Shown piece by piece: positions 11,601-24,669 of a stretch of DNA of 64,000 nt (positions are counted from its first letter, which is position 1; every line of letters begins with the position of its first letter). The DNA is from Enchytraeus crypticus (taxonomy: Eukaryota; Annelida; Clitellata; Enchytraeida; Enchytraeidae), in the NCBI GenBank assembly GCA_905160935.1, contig CAJHZI010000200.1:837001-901000 (forward strand), written 5' to 3'. The position numbers were made by a program, and so were the translations under genes. The notes below the pieces were generated by a model. That model worked only from the letters and a program-made list of their open reading frames with translations. It did no database searches and had not been told where the DNA came from.

Positions 11601-14600
11601 CACTGCGACCTGAGAAAAACACCTACACACACACATACAACAGTAAAAACACCTTCACAAACATACAACAGTACAAACACCTACACACATACAACAGTAC
11701 AAACACCTCCACACACACATACTACAGTACAAACACCTACACACACGCATACAACAGTACAAACACCTACACACACGCATACAACAGTACAAACACCTCC
11801 ACACACACATACAACAGTACAAACATCTACACACACGCATACAACAGTACAAACACCTCCACACACACATACAACAGTACAAACACCTCCACACATACAA
11901 CAGTACAAACACCTCTACACACAAACATACAACAGTATAAACACCTCCACATGCATACAACAGTACAAACACCTCCACACACATACAACAGTACAAACAC
12001 CTACACATACGCATAAAACAGTAAAAACACCTAAACACATAAACATACAACAGAACAAACATCTACACGCACACATACAACAGAAGAAATACCTCCACGC
12101 ACACATACAACAGTACAAACACCTCCACACTTACATACAACAGTACAAATACCTCCACACACACATACAACAGTACAAACACCTACACACACATACAACA
12201 GTATGAACACCTCCACACATACATACAACAGTACTAACACCTCCATACACACATACAACAGAACAAACACCTCCATACACACATTCAACAGTACAAACAT
12301 CTCCATACACACATACATTAGTATAAACACCACCACACATACATTAGTACAAACACCACCACACACATACATTAGTACAAACATCACCACACAAACAAAC
12401 AACAGAACAAACACCTCCACACACAAACATACAACAGAACAAACACCTCCACACACGCATACAACAGTACAAACACCACCACACAAACATACAACAGTAC
12501 AAACACCTCCATACACAAACATACAACAGTACAAACACCTCCACACATACACATACAACAGTACAAACATCTCCACACACACAATAAAACTAGTTATATT
12601 ACTTAGTGAAATCCACACTACTGCTGCAATCTAATTCTTCGTGTCAAGCAGATATCGTGAGATCCACGTTGAGCTTTCAGCTAAGCACCGTTGATCTTCA
12701 GAGTGGCGCTGTGGCACTCATCAATCTGTTCTTATGCCCAGTTCCTGTTGCATGGAAACCCTTTTCACTCGGTTTCGTCATAAGCTGGTGCGATCTGAAG
12801 AAGTTGTCGAGATAAAAGGCTTGCTCGTTTGGATAATCAACTATATGCTGCTGCAAGTGCAGGACAACATTTGCTCCCAAGCCTAGGTCGCCAACAAACC
12901 TTGGGTACTATTAAGGCAGTACTATTAGTACACTACATACCACATGTGCCTGACGTTACGAAAACGCAACGTCCAATTTCAATTGAAAATTTTAAAGTTG
13001 GCGTAGGTGGTATTAGCAAAACTACTGTCATAGGTAATAAAGCTGGCTTTTCCGTATACTAAATAGTATTTCGATCCCTTGGTGAAAATTCAATTTTCAG
13101 AATAATTTTTAAAAAAAATAACACCAGCAATACTGACCATGTACCACCCCTTGTTGTCTGCTTTAATCAAGAATACAAAAGAAGTTCAGAAAAAGTTCTG
13201 TTGTTATTTTCGAATGATCAATAGACAGAGAATAATTGTATGGTTTTATAGTTAATTTTTTTCTACCACAGAATTTCGTAAAAGTGTTCAAAGTTGACGT
13301 TGCGAGGCGTAAATGGGTTAATAAACCCGAGCATGATGATGACAAAGAAAGATTGAGAGAACCTTGTGACAGCGGAACCTCTCGTTCTCCACACAGAATA
13401 TCACGTCAGCAAACAACTCGAGCGAGTCAGGAGCAAACGGCAACTCACACATCATCTACACATAAACACACATATCATCTACAAATATACATATACTCTA
13501 CACATTCACACACCATCTGCACATACAGACATATCATCTGCACATTACACACATATCACTTGTACATACATACACATATCACATATACACACATCATGCA
13601 CACACATATCATATACATAAATAAACAATATCATCTAGACAAACCAATAATCTACAGACACATATCATCTACAAATACATACACACATATCATCAACATA
13701 AATCACATATTGTCTATACAGTTACACACATATTTAGGAGGGTTGACTAATAAGTAGTGAGAAAAGCAATAGGAATAGTTGTCCTCTACAAAATAAATAT
13801 AAATCTGCTGACTAGCTTACTTCTTAAGAGACGTTTTTGAAGAATAGTCACGTGGATGAAGTCACGTGGTTGCTAGGCAACTGTTCCAAACAGCTATAAT
13901 CATAAACAGTGAATTAAAACGAAAAGCGTGCCTTTATTAAATTGAAAGGCTTGACCCAAAGTGAGATTGCAGTGGAGCAGTAGAGGTGAAGGGAGTTTTA
14001 GGGTATAATGCCCTTCACAAGTTACAATCTACATGTATAATCTATGTACTATAATTTTGTTTAAAATGTGGGTTAAGGTCAAAGTCAGAAGTCCAAAGGG
14101 CTTCGCTATAAGAGTCAGGTGTAATTTAAAGGTGAATGTCTCAGACTTACTCTCTGATCAGCGGTACCGGGAATTAATCCCAGGATCTTAGGAACAGCCA
14201 TTTAAAATGGCATGCCGTTACATAACATTGCTTACACCCTGATTCAGTGAGACATTAGAACATTGACTCTAATCGGAGAGCATTTCAAATATATCCACCC
14301 GTCACCCTGACGATGTACTGTGAGGAAACACTACAATGAGCCGTTACCTGATTGTCCAGCCCCAGTGGTACGGCTTCATGTGCTAGCTGAGAGAGATGAG
14401 ACTGGAGCTGAAAGTCATTGGCTGCAGGTTCAACACTCACCACAGTCACTTTAACACCAGGCTTAGTGCATTCTATACACACGTATATCAACTGTTATCA
14501 GTCTCTTCATCATCAGTGCACTGCCAAGTGGTAGGTACATAGTCATACTCAAAGTCTGTTTTCTCGCTCCACAAGAGCACTTCTTAGATCAACAAGTTAA

Positions 14601-15879
14601 TCCCTTCACAAAGTCTATGCCTTTTCCATACCTTATGCAGCCTCTAGCTTGGGAAAAGTATGGCTTCTGAGGTGGTTTCCCATTGCCTTCCTCAGTTAGG
14701 TGGATTAATTAGCATTTAATCCTGGGGAAAATATTTCATGGTGAGCTGGGTACCTTATTGCCATCCTCAGTTCCTGCCTTAGTCACCTCTTACGTACACG
14801 CGGCAGATTGTCTGCGGTTGCTCTATTCTGCAGTGATCCAACCACACCCGAGCACAACACGGGAATCAGACAGCGTCCTGCAATGCTAAGCATTTCTAGA
14901 TTATTTCACAATTTAATTCAATATGAACGTAGGATTTTCATATAATACTGTAAAAACTACAATATTAAGTAGTTATACATAATTATTTTATAATACTTTA
15001 CATAATTTCACTTACTATATAAATATTTTAAATTTTAAAACAGATTGAATAAAAAAGTATTGCCGCAGCATTGCTATCAGATAACAAGATTTTATATAAT
15101 GGTTACACAACTTACACTTAAAGCCTTACACTAGTGGTCAGCCTCCTAACCACTCTCTACTCTCAGCTTACGCGCAGGCTGGCAGTTCACAATAAGAACA
15201 ATGCGACAGTCGAATTACACAAGGCAATAAAAGCATAACCCGCGAAATTTGAAATGTTAAATCAGCCGGTAAATAAGAGGACTTCAGCGAGTTAAAAGTG
15301 TCAATAAATCCAAAAGTGGTTAACCCTAGATAAACCCGTCGCTAGCTATCATTTAGATGTCGTAGAATTGAATACTATCTATTATTGGTTATAAAGCGCT
15401 TCCGGTGTTTCCAGTGACCTTAAAGCAACTCAACTGGCAGCAGGTATTAGACTGCCACGTTAACTCGACGTAGAGTTTGAGTATATACAGACCGAATGAG
15501 GTGACGCGCTTGATTCTATCAGTGAGCTCTGAGGAGAGATGATCTAGATGACAATGTCGGGCGAGACTTATCATGTCGTCCACCTGATCCACAGCTACCT
15601 CAAGTCGTGCTATACACACGTACACACATCAACTCACGTCACACAACTGATGCACAGCTACCTCAAGCCGTGCTATACACACGTACACACATCAACTCAC
15701 GTCATACAACTGATCCACAGCTACCTCAAGCCGTGCTATACACACGAACACACATCAACTCACGTCATACAACTGATCCACAGCTACCTCAAGACGAGCT
15801 ACACACACGTACACACATCAACTCACGTCATACAACTCAACTACACATCTAAACAGTATATATCTATAATAAATAAATA

Positions 15880-15942
<63 letters not shown>

Positions 15943-18900
15943 GTATGGAGCCTCCACTCTTCCTTTTTTTCCGCTTTGCTCTTATATGTCCACATATAAG
16001 TGGATCTTTAAAGTTTAAATCATCTAACACTCCTATCCCGGCTTGCATAGCCCTCTATTTCCTTCAATTCTGCCTTCTATGACTTTTTTCAGTAGACTTT
16101 CCCCCTTAGAATGTGTCCTATCCAACTCTTCTTCCTATTTTTTCTGTGCCAACTCTCTCCAGAACTTCCTCATTTGTAACCTTTTGAGTTTAGCTAATCC
16201 TCTCCATTCTTCTCCTTATCCACATTTCCAACGTTTCCAGTTTCCTGACCTCTTCCTTCCTTAAGGCCCATGTTTCACATCCATCATATAATAGCGTGGT
16301 ATACCTAAGTATACGTGGTATCATACCTAAGTTTTCACTATCTTTATCTTTGTGTCTTTCTTTACACCTTTTGTTAAAAGTTCTTTCCTAACACCAAAGG
16401 ACTCTTTTGTTTGTGGAATTCTACTGCATATTTTAGTCTCACATTTTCCATTATCTGTTTATATGATCTAGATACTTTAAATTAATTACCAGTTCCAATC
16501 TCCTCTGATACTTACATGTTTTTAATAAGAGAAAATAGCTATCAAAATTTAAACGTCATTTAACAATACTATTACGAATTACTACATAAAATAATATAAA
16601 GAACATGTTACAAATAATAAACAAACGAAAGTATTAAAATTGCATAGTCATGGGCCTGCAGGCCACAACAATACTGCAATAATAACGTTTAAGAGTCATG
16701 CATTCTTATAATTTAAGAAATTACAAAACGGTTTTTAGGCCTATGAAATTACAAAACGGCTATCTTCTTCAAGTGCCGTGCTTCTTCCCATCCTGGGTGG
16801 TCATGGTCATATTCGTCCATATGTCTCTATCCATTGTTGCTCGGATCATTTCTCTTTCCGTTATCTGCTTCCATTTTGCTTAGACTCTGAACGAAAGTCA
16901 TTCGCTTTCGACCCGCGCTACGTTTGTATTCCATCCCTCCTGCCATCATGGTATTGTCACTAATTTTGATTCGCATAACATGCCCGAAAAACTTCATCTG
17001 CTGGCTTCATATTCGGTTCAATAGATCGTTGACATTCTTTTTAAAACTTTTTCATTGGTAACGTGATCCATATATGATATGCGTAATATTCTCCTGTAGA
17101 ACCACATCTTTGCTGCCTCCAGTTTCTTTTTCCATTGCAGAAGAAATTGTCCAACATTCACTTCCATATAGCAGCACTGGTTGGAGTAGAATAATAGTAG
17201 AGAAGCTTTGAACTAAATATTACGTCTGTTTCCTGAACACAGCGCCATCAGGTCCGAGACATAAACTCAGCTGATGACCGAGTTGATAGCTCGCTATAGA
17301 AGATAAGTGGTAAAATATAACAATTAAATAATATTAATATAATCAGCAATTATACCGAATATGAATCAGCAAGATCACCTGTGTATAAATACTGCAGTAG
17401 AGAGCGAAACAGAGCGGGTGAAACCTGAAACAGATTTATTTAGTGATTATTAAAGACTCCCTCTGGTGTTCTGCTTAGAGGCAGGTCTACGGTATATATT
17501 CTACTCACATGCTGCTTTTCACGCTTCATAAATATCTCACCATCGATCAACGAGTTAATCACTTCACAAAAAAAGCTACGATACACACCTTATTGTAGCG
17601 TAGCCTATAGCTTGAGAATAATATGATAATTATTCAAATGAACTCGTATACGCTTTGCCAGCAATGAGAATCATAGTAAAGTAGCAGGATTATGAGGTAT
17701 CTACATCACTTGAATGAAGCATGCTCAAAACTATGTGCACTTTGTGTATGAAGTAGTACAATACAGATATCTGACAACAGCCCTTATCACAACATTGGCA
17801 ATTACACCAACAATTAATGCAGTGAAATTTATCAAAATATAAAGTAAGTTTAATTTTGCGTAATCAGGATAGTTTTCTAACGCAATGACACCCCACCCCT
17901 GCCCAATAAATGTTAGTTGAAGCTGAGGACGGCATATGGGCCCACCTCGTATGACGCATAACCCACACGAATATTTGTATTGTATTACTGTATTACATTA
18001 TTGCATTATATTATTGTATTGTATTATATTAATATTTTGCCTCTTTTGTATTATTTGTTAATCTAACTACATGCACGTTCCTATTGTTTGTAAAATCTGT
18101 GATGAACAAATAAACAATACTAAACGAAAAAAAGCTATATCATATCGCTAATGAAAGTCTTAGACCCGTTCACCCCATAAATGGGGAGGAGTGAATCCCA
18201 CGGCATCTCGGGTGCGTCAGGGATATACCAAAGAGAGGACATTTCATGAGTCTCAAAAGGATAAATTTAGGGACATGGAATGTAAGAACGATGGGTAAAA
18301 GTGCGAAGTTTAACATTTTAACAGGGAAATGAAAAAGGGAAAATGAATGTCCTAGAGCTAAGCGAATTAAGATGGATGGGGACTGCAGATTTTATACGTG
18401 ATTTATTCAAATGCTGGTGGGGGTCAAAGCAGATCCAGTGGACTTGTGCTTATATAAGTCTTAATGCCCAAATTAGCCTCAGAAGAGGAGGAAATCAAAG
18501 TTATAAATGAAAAACTAGAAGGAATGATTAAGTGGGAGTAAACCACCGATCAAGTGATAGTTATAGGGGATTGGAACTGGACCACGGTGGCTGGTGAAGG
18601 AAGTGCAGGAAATGAAATTACGGAATTTGGTCTAGGAAAGAAAAATGAGAGAAGACTGAAATTATTGGACTTCTGCAATAGAATAAGATTAGTGGTGACC
18701 AACACTTGGCTCAAATATGAGAAGAAAAGCTGCAACACGTGGAAGAAATCAAGAAGCACCGTAAGTGAGGGAAGATACCAGTTAGACTATATTCTGATCA
18801 AGCAACGGTACAGGAATAGTGTGAAGAATTCAAGGGCCTATCCAGGGGTGGATATTAATTCAGACCACAGTCTAGTATGGGCAAAAGTTGGCTACAACTA

Positions 18901-21767
18901 AATAAAATACTTAAGAAGTATACCAAATAAATGGAATTCTTTGCTTTTCATCAAAAATTCCATCAAAAATTCCATCATAATGGATTTTTATTTTATTTTA
19001 TTCGTAGTCATCCACATGACATAAAGCAAGTGTTAAATAATTTCCTTAGTTGCTCTTCTTGTAGTTTTCGTTATTTTCTCCATTCCTCTATATGGCTATT
19101 AGTAGTCGTGGTCTTCTGTAATATGAACGATTGGATTGAGAAAGTTAATCCCACAGCGCCAGTTCTACTTACCAAAAGTGGCCCACTTGGCACTCGCATT
19201 CGCTGAAAAAGGCTTCAATGAAAACAGGGGTGGTTCCTCAAGATTTTAAGAATGCCAATGTTGTACAAATACATGAAAAGGGAAATAGGGACAAAGCAGA
19301 AAATTATAGGCCTATAAGCTTAACAAGTATAATCGGTTAGACATTTGAAAGCATTATTAAGGACAAAATAATTAGTTTCTTGGAAGAATATAACTTAATT
19401 AGAAATAGTCAGCATGGTTTTATTAGTGGGCGTTCTTGTTTAACTAATTTGCTAGATTTTTTCGAATATATTACAAAGGAAGTAGATAATAAAAATAGCA
19501 TTGATATCTTATATCTAGACTTTGCTAAAGCGTTTCATAAAGTTCCACATAAAAGATTACTTAGTAAGTTGGAAGCACATGGAATAACGGGCACACTTTT
19601 AAGGTGGATAGGTAATTGGTTAAGTAATAGAAAACAAAGGGTGTGTGTCTAGGACGAGTTCTCGGAATGGGCATCAGTGAAGAGTGGTGTGCCACAGGGC
19701 TCTGTTTTAGGACCTCTATTATTTTTAGTTTACATCAATGACATTGACATAAATATTGTATCTAAATTTTGTAAATTTGCAGATGATTCTAAAGTAGCAA
19801 AGATAGTAAATAACATTTAAGATGCTGAGATTTTAAAGTATGATATAAAAATGTTACAGAACTGGTATAGGAATTGGCTAATGGAGTTCAATGCTGAGAA
19901 ATGTAGTCATGCATATAGGGAATAATAATTTAGAAATTGAGTATACATTGAACAATATTAAACTAAAATCCACAAACAGTGAGAGGGATTTAGGAGTCTT
20001 TGTAGATAGCTCTTTTAAATTTAGTGAAAATTGTAATAAAGTTGTAAATAGTGCTAATTGTGTATTAAAAAGAATTTAAAGAGAAAATAAGAAATTATTC
20101 GGGATGTGCTCATAACGCAAAATTTGATATAACTGTGCAGCTAATAGAAGTGTCATTAAAGAAAATGAAAATGGGCAAGTCTCCTGGTATTGATAACATT
20201 ACTACTGAACATGTCGCTTACTCGCATCCAGTGCTATTATCATTGTTAGCAAAGTTGTTTAACTCGATGCTAATATCGAGTTATGTACCACGAGATTTTG
20301 GAAGGGGTATCACTATACCCATTCCGAAAAATGAAAAAGCTCACGGTCCTCAAGCCATTGATACTTTCAGAGGAATTTCATTAAGTCCTATTATGTCAAA
20401 ATTATTTGAACATTGCTTAATGATAAAATTTTCTAAGTATTTTATTACAAGCTATAATCAACTTGGTTTCAAGCCCAAGTCTGGCTGTCAGCATGCAATA
20501 TATACTGTGAGAAAAGTAATAGAACATTATACTGAAAACAATTCAACTATAAATGTATGTTGTCTAGACATAAGCAAGGGCTTTGATAAAGTTATTCATT
20601 CAGTACTTTTCTTAAAATTAATGAAAAGAGGAGCCCCATCAGTGTTGATTAATATCTTGTTCTACTGGTACAGTATATCCTACAGTTGTGTTAGATGGGA
20701 AAATGTTCTCTCTAGGCCTTACCGATTATTGGCTGGCATACGGCAAGGTGGAGTCTTAAGTCCAGCTTTATTTTCTATTTATGTTAATGATTTGCTAGAT
20801 AAATTCGCTAAATATGGATGTTATTTTAAGGGTATCACTGTCAGTGCAATTATGTACGCAGATGATCTATTGTTGTTAAGCCCGTCGCTTTGTGAAATGC
20901 AACGTATGTTAGATATCTGTAGTAGTCAGCTAGAATTGTTAGACCTGCAGATTAATATTAAAAAATGCTCATCATTACGTATTGGCAACAGATACAACAA
21001 GAAATGTTGCAAACTATATCTAAAAGATAGCTTAGTTCCTTGGACAGACGAAATGAAATATTTAGGAATATATATTTTGAATGCACCTAAATTTAAATGT
21101 AGTTTTGATGCTGCCAAAATTAAATATTATAGATCTGCAAATGCAATATTGGCTAAATTAGGAACTTCTAACAATAAGCCTGTAATTCTGAAATTAATAT
21201 CGACCATTGCTCTACCATGTTTAACGTACGCATTGGAGGCTCTGTCCCTTAATAAAACAGAGTTAACTACTCTAAATAGTCCGTGGACTAAATCTTTTCA
21301 AAAGGTTTTTAATACATATGACACAAATACTATAAAACATTGTCAGTTATATACTGGGTTTAAATCAATTTTGCACATATATGCATTAAAGGTAATGTCC
21401 TTCTTATCGTATCTGAATATGTCGGAAAATATAATGCTAAGATTAATATGTACAAGTCTGTCTACGGGCGACTTAGACAAGCTGGCAGCTCACTTCCATA
21501 CTAATGCTCTGGATTTTAAAAATAACTACAGAGATGTAATAAATCTAAACTTTCAGCAGTGTTGAAAGAAAAAATTGGTATATCATGCCAATAAGCTATG
21601 CGGTTTCAATATTGATGATATTGATGTGCTTATATTGCATAGGCTACTTTTTTCAAAATGCAATCTATTGTTTTTCTTCATGTTCTATTTTATTTGTTTT
21701 GCACATTTTGCGTTTATTTCTGTTTCTGTTTTGTGTGTGTTTGGTTGCCCAAGTGGCGAATAAAAAG

Positions 21768-21810
<43 letters not shown>

Positions 21811-24613
21811 GAATGATTAAAAGAACAATTGCATGTAGAAATAAAGATATTGTGGTAAGGCTACATAAGGCTCTTGTACGGCCCAAACTTAACTTGAATA
21901 CTGCATTCAGGCTTGGTACCCATATCTTAAGAAAGATATCGATAAATTAGAAAGGGTACAAGCCAGAGTAACAAGGCTGGTATTTGACTGTCAAAAACTT
22001 AGTTATGAGAATAGATTAAAATTCGTACGATTAACCTCTTTAAGTAAGAGAGAAGAACTAGAGGAGATTTAATAGAAGTTTTTAAGATACTCAAAGGCTT
22101 CAGCAAAGTTAACCATAGTATTTGGTTTAATTTATCAAACAACAGAAACACAAGGGGACATATTTATAAACTTAGTAAATTCAGAAGTAGACTAGATTTA
22201 AGGAAATTTTTCTTTAGTCAGAGAGTTACAAATGCTTGGGAACAGTTTGCCAAGCGAAGTTGTGGAAGCAGAATCAGTGAATGCTTTTAAAACTAAATAT
22301 GATAAACATAAGAGCATGTAAATTAGATGCTAATTGCATGTTCAGTGTTATACATAGGCTATGTATAAATTTGACATGTTGACATGAAGTCTGTATGATC
22401 TGATTAATATTAATTGGTTTTAGTTAAGAGCCTGATGAGTCTTAAACAAGCATATAATTGCTTTCTGACTCTGTAATGTTATGTTAAGTCAGTTACAGGA
22501 AGCAGTGGAAAGGGAAGTTAAGAGAATGAACGATTGCTAATGAGGAGGGTAAATGAAAATGGTGTCAGCAGAAAAAGGCTGTTAAATACGTGCTAACGAC
22601 GAATATGGCTTAAAGCAAGACCTGCTAAAAGCCTTGGATCGCAAGTGAGATGCTAGAAGAATGGAGGAAAGGAGGAACTGAAAAAGTATTATACGGCATC
22701 ACTAAACGGGGTTCAAATCCGGGCTGGCCCAGAACGTTGATAGATATTATAACGTTAAATAACTTTATCGTAACTTCAACTCACTCTCTGTTAACCTCTT
22801 AAGAAATTTACTAATCTCTAAAATTATCTTCAGATGCTTAAATTCTTCCAATTCTGTACCTTCTTCTACGGCCAATCTATTCTGCTTAAATCAGGCTGGT
22901 CATAGTTATCCTACTTGAATTAAATCAACTAATTACCTTTATAAACAATTTAATGGTAGTTTTTCCAACTCCTTTGTAAACTCTTGCTATACACTTAGGA
23001 AAGATATCCCCAGCGAAATCAGAACCTGTTCCACTGAATCAGTGTTTAACAAAATGTACAAACAGCATTTAATTGATACTTGAAATGATTATCTATTTCT
23101 ATGTTTACAGTAGTACAATGTCTTTACATGTAAGTCAGTAGACCCTCTGATCTTTCAGGGGTTATCTACTAATATTAGTCCTGCCTGTACATTGTTTGAA
23201 TGCGGTTTTAATTTTAATGCATTTTTAGCTCTACAAATCTTTAGCCTCTGCTTCAGTTAGTCCGCAGTGTTTTGCTCTTTACATATTTATACTATTTTCA
23301 TTATTATGTTTATTATCTCCAATTTCTCGACGATCTTATGTTGCTATGTTACTATGTTTCCGTGTTTCCGGTAGTCAGCTAGATAGAGCTCAATTGTGCT
23401 CTTTCTGACGGCCGTTTAATTTGTATTCTGTCTCGTTTAACGCGCTTTGTGTATATTTTTATTCAGTTACAAAAAATTATCATGGTTCTCGCTCTCTCTC
23501 TCTCGTCCGTCACTGACATCGCTTTCCAGTGAGGAAACTGACGTTAACATTAGCTTTACCAACCTAGTAGAATGTATGAAAAGAGAAACAGAGGCAGGCC
23601 GTAGTTAGGAATTCTACATGTAGTTGATTTGAAGATCCACTCATAAGAGGACATGAAGATGAAAACGGAAGACAGGTAAGAGTGGTGGCGTTATATGATA
23701 TGGACAGGCCAATAGGTATTGCACTGAGAGACAGAGAGAGAGAGAGAGAGAGAGTGAGAGGAGAGAGGGAGAAAGAGAGAGAGAGAAAAAGAGAGAGTTT
23801 TTAATCAACGAAAGTTGATATTCTAACACATGAACTCCACAAACAAATAAAGACACACAGACAAGTTGTGACATACGCAGAGACAGACCTTGCTGGTGAC
23901 AGTTACAGAAGACTTGGACATCCACGTGGTGCTGAGGAGTTGAGCGAAGTAAGCAGACCTAGCAGCGAGCACACACCTGTGTGCGGCCACTCGCTCTCCT
24001 CTCACCGTGAACTCTATGTCAGAGTACTCGTCACGCCTCTCTAACAATCTATCACAACCCAAGGATCACTTTAACAACTTTACAGCAATAATCTATCTCA
24101 AGGTATCCCCAGGGTATCAACCTATCTCAAGGTATCCCCAGGGTTCACTTGAACAACTTCACAACCATCTATCACACCCCAGGGTTCATTTTAACAACTT
24201 CACAACGATCTATCACACCCCAGTGTTCACTTTAATAACTTTACAGCAATAATCTATTACAATCCAAGGTTCACTTAACAATGTAACTTGTTTCGGAGAA
24301 GTCCTGAAAATTGTTCAAGAAAAGTAATCTTTATTACGGACGTTCTTAAGGTGAACCCGGGGTTCAGTTTAAAGTGAACCCGGGGTTCAGTTTAAAGTGA
24401 AACAAGATAAGACAATATTTGTTCTTCTCAACAAATGTTGTGTTGTTAACATGCCAAGACATAGATTTTGTAAAATTGAAAATGACGAAGGTGATGCAAA
24501 ATACGATACTTGCAGATACGGAGGAAACACATTACACATTATCTTTACAGAGCATATACACATAGACAGCGAAAAGAGAGAGACAAATGCGCTTTAAATA
24601 ACCACAACTAGAC

Positions 24614-24669
<56 letters not shown>

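Noticed and set aside
11655-12618. Long Cys/Val-rich frames (up to 195 residues) on the minus strand and a Thr/His-rich frame on the plus strand
   Set aside because: They are translations of the 30-bp array; all frames are open because the unit lacks stops.
13441-13735. CRISPR-like array
   Set aside because: Repeats are degenerate and without unique spacers, and the context is an animal intron.
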